From: AC-69 sp036519575
GTDB taxonomy: Bacteria > Actinomycetota > UBA4738 > HRBIN12
Direction: 5' to 3'
Length of the DNA: 19,380 nt
Assembly (NCBI GenBank): GCA_036519575.1
Contig: DATDKZ010000199.1
Location: 1 to 19,380, forward strand
Shown here: positions 1 through 5,947 of the stretch, piece by piece
How the letters are laid out: each line of letters opens with the position of its first letter
Position numbering within the stretch: the stretch's first letter is position 1
Notes under the pieces: model-generated
Told to the model about the DNA's origin: nothing
The model's database searches: none
What the model saw: the letters and a program-made list of their open reading frames with translations, nothing else
Made by a program: the position numbers and the translations under genes

Positions 1-24
1 GCCGCGGCCGCGGCCGCGGCAGCC
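1..24. repeat. GCGGCC-type low-complexity run
   Basis: The window opens with about three and a half copies of a six-base GCGGCC unit, encoding an alanine run within the FAD-subunit fragment. It is likely a linker or slippage-prone stretch. It could continue to the left of the window. Confidence 0.5.
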
Positions 25-177
25 TCGACCCCGATCAGCGACGTGCGCGGTTCCGCCGAGTACCGCCGGGCGATGGCGGCGGTGATCGCGAACCGCGCGA
101 TCACCGCCGCCCTCACCCGGGCGCGTGGGGGCAGCGTGCCGATCCCCGCGAGTCCGGCGCTGCACGGAGCGAGTTGA
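1..177 (+). CDS. FAD-binding subunit of a molybdenum hydroxylase, C-terminal fragment (CoxM/XdhB type)
   Basis: Only the last 58 codons are in the window; the frame is open from base 1 and stops at TGA 175-177. The fragment holds the pattern DVRGSAEYRRAMAAVIANRA, typical of the C-terminal domain of the FAD subunit of CO dehydrogenase and xanthine dehydrogenase-like enzymes. In that family the FAD subunit passes electrons between the iron-sulfur subunit and an acceptor. A short alanine run (residues 1-8) precedes it. The gene for the [2Fe-2S] subunit starts 10 bases downstream, which supports a shared operon and the assignment. The substrate cannot be told from this fragment; CO dehydrogenase, xanthine/purine or another aldehyde or heteroaromatic hydroxylase are all possible. 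Confidence 0.8.
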   Translation, partial: AAAAAAAASTPISDVRGSAEYRRAMAAVIANRAITAALTRARGGSVPIPASPALHGAS

Positions 178-187
178 GGAGCCGACG

Positions 188-712
188 ATGAAGGTCGCTG
201 CGACCCTCCGCGTGAACGGCACCGACTATCCGGTCGAGCTGGATCCGCACGTCAGCCTCCTGAAGGCGGTGCGCGAGGAGCTCGGCCTCACCGGCTCGAA
301 GGAAGGATGCGACGACTCCGAGTGCGGCGCGTGCATGATGCTCCTCGACGGCGAACCGGTGAACGCGTGCTCGTACCTCGCCCTGCAGGCGGAGGGTCGC
401 GAGGTGACGACGGTCGAGGGGCTCGCCGGGGACGAGGAGGTCGGACCGCTCCAGCGGGCGTTCCTCCAGCAGGCGGGCGTGCAATGCGGTTTCTGCACCC
501 CGGGCATGTTGGTATCCGCGACCGCGCTGCTTCGTCACAACCCCGCTCCCACCGAGGAGGAGATCCGGATCGGCTTGTCCGGGAACCTCTGCCGGTGCAC
601 GGGATACCGGGGGATCGTCCGAGCCGTTCGGCAGGTCGCTTCGGGGAACGTCCCACCGCTCGGGAGCGCGCCGGTCCATCCGGACACGACGCCCCCGCAT
701 CACGCTGGCTGA
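188..712 (+). CDS. [2Fe-2S] iron-sulfur subunit of a molybdenum hydroxylase (CoxS/XdhC type)
   Basis: The product is a 174-residue electron-transfer subunit with two [2Fe-2S] clusters. The N-terminal plant-ferredoxin-type cluster is shown by Cys41, Cys46, Cys49 and Cys61 (C-x4-C-x2-C-x11-C). The second cluster in the helical domain is shown by CGFC at 100-103 and CRC at 135-137. Length and spacing match CoxS and related small subunits. The ATG at 188 is chosen because GAGGAG lies just upstream at 176-181 and the protein then begins at the usual place for the family; an earlier in-frame ATG at 125 would lie inside the FAD-subunit gene. The order here is FAD subunit then Fe-S subunit, and no molybdopterin-binding large subunit follows. 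It may lie upstream, outside the window. The substrate is not determined. Confidence 0.93.
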   Translation: MKVAATLRVNGTDYPVELDPHVSLLKAVREELGLTGSKEGCDDSECGACMMLLDGEPVNACSYLALQAEGREVTTVEGLAGDEEVGPLQRAFLQQAGVQCGFCTPGMLVSATALLRHNPAPTEEEIRIGLSGNLCRCTGYRGIVRAVRQVASGNVPPLGSAPVHPDTTPPHHAG

Positions 713-888
713 CGCCGAGGGCCTGAGCGAAGCAAGCTGGCCGTCCAGACGGGAGAGCGCACCAGACTCTCGGCACTTCATTGGGAGGAAGTTGACAGCG
801 GAGCGAACATTCGGGCGGCGTAGGCCCGCCGGTAAGCGGGAGTAAGCGTACGGAAAGCTCCTGAGCGCCCGACACACGGTCGGAACCT

Positions 889-937
889 TGTCAAGTTCGG
901 GGCGGATTCCGAACGCACAGCTTGACATGCAGGTCAA
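889..937. promoter_or_regulatory. TTGAC inverted-repeat cluster upstream of glmU
   Basis: TGTCAAG (889-895) is perfectly complementary to CTTGACA (921-927). An inner stem TTCGG/CCGAA (896-900 and 909-913) nests inside. The right arm TTGAC (922-926) can instead pair with GTCAA at 933-937 across a six-base loop, so two mutually exclusive structures are possible. A further TTGACA lies at 792-797. As DNA these could be operator half-sites; as RNA they could form a switch. The function is inferred only from the pattern. Confidence 0.35.
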
Positions 938-993
938 CGTATGTCGGACGCTTGGCCTATCCTCCCCCCGGAACTTCTCCCAAAGGGACGGCC

Positions 994-1022
994 TTGCCAG
1001 AGTGTGCCGCCCCCGGTACAAA
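994..1022 (+). promoter_or_regulatory. Possible glmU promoter
   Basis: TTGCCA (994-999) and TACAAA (1017-1022) are separated by 17 bases and lie 25 bases before the glmU start. The spacing is right for a housekeeping sigma factor, but both boxes are only partial matches. Confidence 0.3.
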
Positions 1023-1046
1023 GGATTCGGCGCCGAGCGACGAAGG

Positions 1047-2507
1047 ATGTCCGTGCCCGAAAAGAACGCTCCCACCCTTGCCGCCGTCCTGCTCGCCGCG
1101 GGCAAGGGCAAACGATTGAAGTCCAAGCTCCCCAAGGTCCTACAGCCGGTGCGGGGCCGGCCTGCCCTATGGCACGTCGCACGCGCGGCGATGGCTGCCC
1201 GGCCGGATCGGTTGGTGGTGGTGGTTGGGCAGGGAGCCGAGCGGGTCGAGGAGGCAGCGCGATCCTGGGGCCTCGACCCCGAGCCGATCTTCGTCCGCCA
1301 GGCCCAACCGCTCGGGACCGGCCACGCGGTGGTATCGGCCGAGGCGGCCGTTGGCCGGGTGGCCGAGGTCCTGGTGATGGGCGGGGACGACCCGTTGGTC
1401 GAGGGACGCCACGTCAGACGGCTCCTTGGTGTGCACCGTCGAACGAAGGCGGCCGCTTCGATCCTGACGACCGAGGTCGACAGCCCCGGGGGATACGGGC
1501 GGGTCATCCGCGATGGCGCCCGGCTGATCGGCATCGTGGAGGAGGCCGACCTCACGCCTGCCCAGCGTGCCGTCCGCGAGATGTCCACGCTCGTCTACCT
1601 GTTTCGCAGGGATGACCTGTATCGGGCCCTGCCGCTCGTAGGGCGGGACAATCGCCAGCGCGAGTACTACCTCCCCGATGTGCTGGGGATCCTGATGGAC
1701 AAGGGGGAACGCGTCTCGGCGGTGAAGGGTGACTTCGGGGGCTGGGCCGGGGTGAACTCTCGAGAGACCATGGTCGCCCTGGACAGGATCATGCGCGACC
1801 GGATCAACGCTCGGCACATGGCGAAGGGGGTCACGATCCTCGACCCGGAGACGACGTTCATCGACGTGGATGTCCGGATCGGTCCGGACACGGTCGTGCA
1901 CCCCATGACGTTCCTCGAGGGTGGGAGCCGGATCGGCTCGGGAGCCGAGATCGGGCCGGCAACGCGGATCGTCGACTCGCGCATCGATGACGGGGCCGCC
2001 GTCCAGTTCTCCGTGGTCCGGGGGTCAAGGATCGGTCGGCGGGCCTTCGTCGGCCCCTATGCTCACGTCCGTCCGGGAACCGTTCTGAAGGAGGGAGCCA
2101 AGGCCGGCAGCTTCGTCGAGATCAAGGCATCGGAGGTGGGCACGGGATCGAAGGTTCCACACCTGTCGTACGTGGGCGACGCCAGGATCGGCAAGGGCAC
2201 GAACATCGGTGCGGGGACGGTGACCGTCAACTACGACGGATACCGCAAGCATCGCACCGTCATCGACGACGACGTGCGCATCGGGTCGGATACGATGCTC
2301 GTGGCGCCGGTCAGAGTGGGGAAGGGCGCGGTCACGGGAGCGGGATCGACGATCACCAAGGACGTTCCCGGCGGCGCACTCGCCGTCGAGCGCTCCGAGC
2401 AGCGCATGGTGAAGGGCTACCGAAAACGGAAGGACGCCGACGCAGCGGCCAGGGGGAAGGCTGGGTCCGGCGGGAGTGCGGGATCGCAGGCGAAGGGAAA
2501 GCGGTAA
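1047..2507 (+). CDS. glmU: Bifunctional UDP-GlcNAc pyrophosphorylase / glucosamine-1-phosphate acetyltransferase
   Basis: GlmU acetylates glucosamine-1-phosphate and then uridylylates it to UDP-GlcNAc, the cytosolic precursor of peptidoglycan. The 486-residue protein has the N-terminal nucleotidyltransferase loop LAAGKGKRL (16-24) with LPKVL, followed by QPLGTGHA, GDDPL, GYGRVIRD and GIVEEAD. The C-terminal left-handed beta-helix shows hexapeptide repeats, the catalytic-type histidine in GSKVPHLSY (His372), NIGAGT and NYDG. A basic, glycine-rich tail follows. Two starts are possible: ATG 1047, where GAAGG (1042-1046) is too close, or GTG 1053, six bases after that GAAGG and so better placed. 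An unusual point is Ser180 at the position of E. coli Asn169, a UDP-GlcNAc contact. prs follows after nine bases, so the two are probably co-transcribed. Confidence 0.96.
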   Translation: MSVPEKNAPTLAAVLLAAGKGKRLKSKLPKVLQPVRGRPALWHVARAAMAARPDRLVVVVGQGAERVEEAARSWGLDPEPIFVRQAQPLGTGHAVVSAEAAVGRVAEVLVMGGDDPLVEGRHVRRLLGVHRRTKAAASILTTEVDSPGGYGRVIRDGARLIGIVEEADLTPAQRAVREMSTLVYLFRRDDLYRALPLVGRDNRQREYYLPDVLGILMDKGERVSAVKGDFGGWAGVNSRETMVALDRIMRDRINARHMAKGVTILDPETTFIDVDVRIGPDTVVHPMTFLEGGSRIGSGAEIGPATRIVDSRIDDGAAVQFSVVRGSRIGRRAFVGPYAHVRPGTVLKEGAKAGSFVEIKASEVGTGSKVPHLSYVGDARIGKGTNIGAGTVTVNYDGYRKHRTVIDDDVRIGSDTMLVAPVRVGKGAVTGAGSTITKDVPGGALAVERSEQRMVKGYRKRKDADAAARGKAGSGGSAGSQAKGKR

Positions 2508-2516
2508 GGGGGAGCC

Positions 2517-3497
2517 GTGGAGATCGTCACCAAGAAGAAGATGATGCTGTTCTCGGGGACCACCCATCCCGCTCTGGCCGCGGAGATCGCCGGCCATCTC
2601 GGCATCCAGCTCTCTCCGTGTCGGATCTCTCGGTTCGCCTCCGGCGAGATCTACTTCCGGTCCGAGGAGAGCGTTCGGGGGGCCGACGTGTTCGTGATCC
2701 AGACTCACGCCGAGCCCGTGAACGAGTCGATCATGGAGCAGCTGGTCATGCTCGACGCTATGAAGCGGGCGTCGGCCAAGCGGACCACCGCCGTGATCCC
2801 GTACTACGGCTACTCGCGCCAGGACAAGAAGGGGTTGGCTCGGGAGCCGATCTCGGCGAAGCTCGTGGCCGACCTCGTCACGGTCGCCGGTGCCCAGCGG
2901 GTGGTCTCGGTGGACCTCCACAGCGGCCAGACGCAGGGGTACTTCGACTTCCCGTTCGACCACCTGACGGCGCTCCCCATCCTCTCCGACTTCCTCTCCG
3001 GCGAGCTCGGGCTGCACGACGAGGACGTGGTTGTCGTGGCTCCCGATGCCGGCCGGATCCGAACGGCAGAACGGCTCAGGGAGCACCTCCATGCGGACCT
3101 GGCGTTTCTGTACAAGCGGCGGTCCCGGAGGGAGGCTCACAAGATCGAGGAGATGGCGGTCGTCGGTGAGGTCGACGGACGACCCTGCATCGTGGTCGAC
3201 GACATGATCGACACCGGGGGCACGGTGGCCAAGGGCGCCGAGGCCCTTGCCCAGCAGGGCGCCGGCCCCATCTACGCCGCGGCAACGCACGGGGTCCTGT
3301 CGGGCAAGGCGGTGCAGTTGCTGGAGGAAGCTCCCATCAGTGGCGTGGTGCTCACGAATACGGTGCCGATCCCCGAGGAGAAGCAATTCGCCAAACTGCG
3401 GGTGCTGTCGATCGCTCCGCTCATCGCCAGCGCGCTTCGGGCGGTGTTCGAGGACACCTCGGTCTCGGAGATCTTCCGGGGCGAGAATCAGCTCTGA
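2517..3497 (+). CDS. prs: Ribose-phosphate pyrophosphokinase (PRPP synthetase)
   Basis: Prs makes 5-phosphoribosyl-1-diphosphate from ribose-5-phosphate and ATP, feeding purine, pyrimidine, histidine, tryptophan and NAD synthesis. The 326-residue protein carries the family marks in order: RFASGEIYF, YYGYSRQDKK, DLHSGQTQGYF from residue 133 (metal and ATP site), a flexible-loop region VVAPDAGRIRTAERL, and the PRPP-binding loop VVDDMIDTGGT around 228-236. The GTG start at 2517 gives the N-terminus MEIVTKKKMMLFSG, which is the usual form in Actinomycetota; GGGGAG lies just before it, though close. It sits nine bases after glmU, the conserved actinobacterial pairing. Confidence 0.97.
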   Translation: MEIVTKKKMMLFSGTTHPALAAEIAGHLGIQLSPCRISRFASGEIYFRSEESVRGADVFVIQTHAEPVNESIMEQLVMLDAMKRASAKRTTAVIPYYGYSRQDKKGLAREPISAKLVADLVTVAGAQRVVSVDLHSGQTQGYFDFPFDHLTALPILSDFLSGELGLHDEDVVVVAPDAGRIRTAERLREHLHADLAFLYKRRSRREAHKIEEMAVVGEVDGRPCIVVDDMIDTGGTVAKGAEALAQQGAGPIYAAATHGVLSGKAVQLLEEAPISGVVLTNTVPIPEEKQFAKLRVLSIAPLIASALRAVFEDTSVSEIFRGENQL

Positions 3498-3593
3498 GGC
3501 CAGCGTCGAGGTCGATGTGATCGAGCCGTTGGTACGATTTCGCGGCCGAGGGAGGATCGAAGCGCAGGACCGACGAGGAGACGAACAGAACCC

Positions 3594-4259
3594 ATGGAGT
3601 TGAAGCTCAAGGCGGAGAAGCGAGAAGAGAGCGGCAAGGGGGCGGCGCGCAAGCTTCGTGCGGCCGGCCGTGTGCCCGCCGTCCTGTACGGGCACGGCGT
3701 TGGGCCGATGGCCGTGTCGGTGGACGCGAAGGATCTGTTCCACGTCCTCCACGGCAGTGCCGGCACCAACGTGTTGGTCGACCTCCAGGTCGACGGTACC
3801 CAGCACCTGTCCCTTCCCCGTGAGATCCAACGCGACCACGTCAGGGGTCGGTACCTGCACGTCGACTTCCTGGCCGTCCGCCGCGACGAGACGGTGACGG
3901 TTTCGGTGCCGGTCCACGTCGTCGGCGAGTCGCCCGGGGTGAAGGCCGGCGGCGTCATCGAGCATCACCTCTGGGAGTTGCAGGCGGAATGCCTGCCGGG
4001 CGACGTGCCGGATGGGATCAACGCCGATGTGTCGAAGCTTCAGGTGGGCGATTCCCTTCGAGTCGCTGACCTCATCCCACCCCGAGGAGTGAGTGTCCTC
4101 ACCCCGCTCGAGGAGAGCGTGGTCTCCGTGGTTATCCCGCAGGTCCGCGTGGTCGAGGAGGTCGAGGCAGTGGCGGAGGAGGGCGAGGAAGTCGCCGCCG
4201 AGGAAGGCGAGGCCGCTCCGGCCGAGGCGGCCCCCACCGAGGAGGGTGGCGAGGGCTAG
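3594..4259 (+). CDS. rplY: 50S ribosomal protein L25 / general stress protein Ctc
   Basis: This is a 5S rRNA-binding ribosomal protein of the long Ctc/TL5 type. The 221-residue product starts with the L25 core (GAARKLRAAGRVPAVLYGHG, then FHVLHGSAGTNVLVDLQVDG). The beta-rich TL5 C-terminal domain follows to about residue 180 (PVHVVGESPGVKAGGVIEHH, LKVG-like LQVGDSLRV). The last 35 or so residues are an acidic Glu/Ala/Pro tail common in high-GC homologues. The ATG at 3594 has GAGGAG at 3575-3580, farther than usual (about 13 bases). A 96-base gap separates it from prs and contains a TACGAT (3533-3538), a possible -10 box without a clear -35, so it may have its own promoter. pth follows, as in other Actinomycetota. 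Confidence 0.96.
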   Translation: MELKLKAEKREESGKGAARKLRAAGRVPAVLYGHGVGPMAVSVDAKDLFHVLHGSAGTNVLVDLQVDGTQHLSLPREIQRDHVRGRYLHVDFLAVRRDETVTVSVPVHVVGESPGVKAGGVIEHHLWELQAECLPGDVPDGINADVSKLQVGDSLRVADLIPPRGVSVLTPLEESVVSVVIPQVRVVEEVEAVAEEGEEVAAEEGEAAPAEAAPTEEGGEG

Positions 4260-4275
4260 CTCGGCCATGCCGAGC
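4259..4275 (+). other. Perfect stem-loop at the rplY stop codon
   Basis: GCTCGGC (4259-4265) pairs exactly with GCCGAGC (4269-4275) around a three-base CAT loop. The stem begins on the last base of the rplY stop codon and lies in the 39-base rplY-pth gap. It could attenuate or process the transcript ahead of pth. It has no T-run, so full termination is not certain. Confidence 0.45.
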
Positions 4276-4298
4276 GATCCGGCCCCGATCGGCACCCG

Positions 4299-4886
4299 GT
4301 GACCTGGCTCGTCGCCGGCCTGGGCAATCCGGGCGAGGGCTACGCCGGGACCCGGCACAACGTCGGTGCCATGGTGGTCGACGAGCTGGCGAACCGGGCG
4401 GGTGAGCGCTTCCGAAAGGCCCGATTCGTGTCCGCCGACGTCGCCGAGATCACCGCCGACGGCGAGCGCATGCTTCTGGTGAAGTCCCGAACATTCATGA
4501 ACGAGTCGGGGCCGTCGTACGCCTCGGTGGCCAGAAAGCACGACATCCAACCGGACCACGTGATCGCGGCCCACGACGACCTCGACCTCGATTTCGGGGC
4601 GCTGCGGGTGAAGTTCGGGGGTTCCACGGCCGGACATCACGGCCTGGACTCGCTGGTGGCCGGCTTTCGAACACCCGACTTCTACCGGTTGCGCCTGGGG
4701 ATCGGACGGCCCCCCGGGCGGCAGGACCCCCTCGACTTCGTCCTCCGCCCGTTCTCGAAGACGGAGCAAGAGGTGGTGGTGGTCCTGGTCGACCAGGCCG
4801 CCGATGCCGCGCTGTCGCTCGCCAGGCACGGCCTGTCCCCCACTCAGGACCGATTCAACCGCTCGGGACGGAGGTCGAATGGTTAG
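4299..4886 (+). CDS. pth: Peptidyl-tRNA hydrolase
   Basis: Pth frees tRNA from peptidyl-tRNAs that drop off the ribosome. The 195-residue protein aligns without shift to E. coli numbering at the active site: Asn10 (GLGNPG), His20 (GTRHNVG, the catalytic base), Asn68 (TFMNESG) and Asp93 (HDDLDLDFG) are all present. The usual Asn114 of GGHNGL is replaced by histidine (AGHHGL, His114). The start is GTG 4299; no Shine-Dalgarno sequence is visible before it, so translation may depend on coupling with rplY or on the leader after the stem-loop at 4259-4275. The length is normal for the family. The genes downstream belong to a different functional group, so the glmU-to-pth unit probably ends here. 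Confidence 0.95.
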   Translation: MTWLVAGLGNPGEGYAGTRHNVGAMVVDELANRAGERFRKARFVSADVAEITADGERMLLVKSRTFMNESGPSYASVARKHDIQPDHVIAAHDDLDLDFGALRVKFGGSTAGHHGLDSLVAGFRTPDFYRLRLGIGRPPGRQDPLDFVLRPFSKTEQEVVVVLVDQAADAALSLARHGLSPTQDRFNRSGRRSNG

Positions 4887-4887
4887 G

Positions 4888-4919
4888 GCCTACACCTTTC
4901 GACCTACGCGGGTGCAGGC
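4888..4919 (+). terminator. Possible weak terminator after pth
   Basis: Two bases after the pth stop, GCCT-A-CACC (4888-4896) can pair with GGTG-C-AGGC (4911-4919), eight base pairs with one mismatch and a 14-base loop. The large loop and missing T-run make it a weak candidate. The rest of 4920-5023 shows nothing definite apart from the ribosome-binding site of the next small gene. Confidence 0.3.
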
Positions 4920-5023
4920 TCCGGGGGACGGATAGGCCTCACCCCAGCCGACCGACATTCCATCCCCCCGGCCGATGTACCCCACCCGTCCGATGGGAAA
5001 GACTGCAGGTCGGAGGTGGTTCG

Positions 5024-5110
5024 ATGCGGGCGAAGATCAGTCGCATCCTGCTCTCCGGTGCCACGTTGGCCTCACTGCTGATGGCTGCGGGCGCGAAGTG
5101 GAAGGTGTAG
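5024..5110 (+). CDS. Small single-pass membrane peptide, first of a tandem pair
   Basis: A 28-codon ORF runs from ATG 5024 to TAG 5108-5110. A near-perfect ribosome-binding site, GGAGGTGG (5012-5019), is correctly spaced. The peptide has a short basic N-terminus (MRAKISR), a hydrophobic stretch of about 15-18 residues (ILLSGATLASLLMAAGA) and the C-terminus KWKV. The neighbour at 5137-5217 has the same architecture and nearly the same ending (GAKWKV here, GAGWKV there), which argues that both are real and related. No family is recognised. Possible roles are a small membrane-protein regulator, a signalling peptide, or a type I toxin-like peptide; none is supported beyond size and topology. It is well below the usual length cut-off of gene finders. 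Confidence 0.6.
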   Translation: MRAKISRILLSGATLASLLMAAGAKWKV

Positions 5111-5136
5111 AGCCGGTCATGGAAAGGAGGATCAAC

Positions 5137-5217
5137 GTGCGCGTGCGCCGGATCCTGTACGCCTTCGGTTGGCTCGTCGCCCTCGCTCTCGCGGTCGGGG
5201 CCGGCTGGAAGGTCTAA
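5137..5217 (+). CDS. Small single-pass membrane peptide, second of a tandem pair
   Basis: A 26-codon ORF runs from GTG 5137 to TAA 5215-5217. It is preceded by AAAGGAGG (5123-5130), an almost full anti-16S complement, six bases before the GTG. An in-frame ATG at 5119 would add six residues but would place the ribosome-binding site inside the gene, so GTG 5137 is preferred. The peptide begins MRVRRILYAF, has a hydrophobic core GWLVALALAVGAG and ends WKV. It resembles the preceding 28-residue peptide in length, basic start, membrane segment and terminal Trp-Lys-Val. The two ORFs are 26 bases apart and are followed by a strong hairpin at 5236-5273, so they look like a small two-gene transcription unit. 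The function is unknown. Confidence 0.62.
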   Translation: MRVRRILYAFGWLVALALAVGAGWKV

Positions 5218-5235
5218 CGGGACATCTGGACAGGT

Positions 5236-5273
5236 GCCCCCGGCACATCCCCTTCGCGGGACGTGCCGGGGGC
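5236..5273 (+). terminator. Strong GC-rich hairpin after the small-peptide genes
   Basis: GCCCCCGGCAC (5236-5246) pairs perfectly with GTGCCGGGGGC (5263-5273). After one A/C mismatch, TCCC (5248-5251) pairs with GGGA (5258-5261) around the loop CTTCGC. The stem is thus 15 pairs with one mismatch, 18 bases after the stop of the second small gene. No T-run follows, which is common in high-GC genomes. It is the strongest hairpin noticed in the window. Confidence 0.75.
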
Positions 5274-5326
5274 GATCCACTCGACGGCCTCCGACGAACG
5301 ATCAGCGAAACGAAGGGGAGACGCCG

Positions 5327-5368
5327 GTGGCCATGATGCTCGATTCCAACGAGCGGCCATGCGCCTGA
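5327..5368 (+). CDS. Possible 13-codon upstream ORF overlapping the DUF5317 gene
   Basis: GTG 5327 opens a 13-codon frame ending in TGA 5366-5368, out of frame with and overlapping the start of the next gene at ATG 5359. It has a good, well-spaced ribosome-binding site, GGGGAG (5315-5320), whereas the ATG at 5359 has none. A five-pair hairpin, GCTCG/CGAGC (5338-5342 and 5350-5354), lies inside it, four bases before that ATG. This suggests translational coupling or control of the downstream gene. The encoded peptide shows no known motif, and a chance ORF cannot be excluded. Confidence 0.35.
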   Translation: MAMMLDSNERPCA

Positions 5369-5946
5369 TCGCAGCATCACTCGTTCTCGCGGTCGCCATC
5401 GGCTACTTGCTCGGGGGACGGCTCTCATCGGTCGCATCGCTGCGGGTCAGGTGGCAACCCCTCGCCATCGTGGGGCTCGCGCTCCAGGTGATCCCCGTCC
5501 CCGGGCGCGCCCTCCCGCTCGGATTGCTCTACGTCTCGTTCGTGCTGCTGATCGCCTTCGCCCTTGCCAACGTCGCGGCGAGGGTGCCGGGATCCTGGCT
5601 GATCCTGATCGGCATCACGATGAACTTCATGGTCATCGGGCTGAACCAGGGCATGCCGGTGACCCGCGACGCCCTGGTGGCGTCGGGCCAGGGCGAAACC
5701 CTGGCCGTGCTGCTCCATGACGGCGGCGCCAAGCACCACCTGGCCGGGCCGGACGATCGGTTGGTGTTCCTGGGCGATGTGTTGCCCATCCGCCCGATCC
5801 GGATGGTGGCGAGTCCGGGCGACCTGATCGCGTACGCCGGCGTGGTGTGGCTCGTCGTTGCGGCGATGCTCGGCCGGTTCGCCCCATCCAGGCAACCATC
5901 CGAGGGGACGGTGGTACTCCCCGAGAGCGTCCACGATCTTGGTTGA
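5359..5946 (+). CDS. DUF5317 family membrane protein
   Basis: The product is a 195-residue integral membrane protein of unknown function. It fits the DUF5317 pattern as I know it: an N-terminal helix with LLGGRLSSVASLRVRW, further hydrophobic helices (about residues 33-46, 51-72 and 79-96), the hallmark NFMVIGLNQGMPVTRDAL, then AGPDDRLVFLGDVLPI and a final helix (159-178). The start ATG 5359 gives a first residue at the usual place (MRLIAAS followed by the first helix). It lacks its own ribosome-binding site and overlaps the possible uORF at 5327-5368. The gene for a membrane GGDEF-EAL protein starts one base after its stop, so the two are almost certainly co-translated. This hints at a role linked to cyclic di-GMP signalling at the membrane, but that is inference from position only. 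Confidence 0.82.
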   Translation: MRLIAASLVLAVAIGYLLGGRLSSVASLRVRWQPLAIVGLALQVIPVPGRALPLGLLYVSFVLLIAFALANVAARVPGSWLILIGITMNFMVIGLNQGMPVTRDALVASGQGETLAVLLHDGGAKHHLAGPDDRLVFLGDVLPIRPIRMVASPGDLIAYAGVVWLVVAAMLGRFAPSRQPSEGTVVLPESVHDLG

Positions 5947-5947
5947 G

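Larger units (their letters stand above)
713..1046. other. Non-coding gap with several inverted repeats
   Basis: This 334-base stretch between the Fe-S subunit gene and glmU has no convincing gene and is visibly less GC-rich than its flanks. It holds several short hairpins: GAGAG/CTCTC (753-757 and 767-771), CGGGC/GCCCG (812-816 and 824-828) competing with CCCGC/GCGGG (825-829 and 836-840), and the TTGAC repeat cluster at 889-937. No tRNA-like clover leaf was found, although a tRNA gene is often near glmU in Actinomycetota. It could be a structured 5' leader, a small RNA or a regulatory region. Confidence 0.5.

Noticed and set aside
792..845. Short ORF from TTG 792 giving a basic 17-residue peptide
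   Set aside because: The GGAGGAAG before it is directly adjacent to the start with almost no spacing, the start codon is rare, and the peptide has no supporting feature.
922..963. TTGACA (922-927) with TATCCT (958-963) as a sigma-70-type promoter
   Set aside because: The spacer is 30 bases, far outside the usable 16-19 range.
713..1046. A tRNA gene upstream of glmU, as often found in Actinomycetota
   Set aside because: No GGTTCGA-type T-arm or clover leaf is present on either strand.
2025..4829. Very long minus-strand open frame opposite glmU-prs-rplY-pth
   Set aside because: It is antisense to four well-recognised genes. Its His-, Asp- and Arg-rich composition is typical of the complement of high-GC coding DNA.
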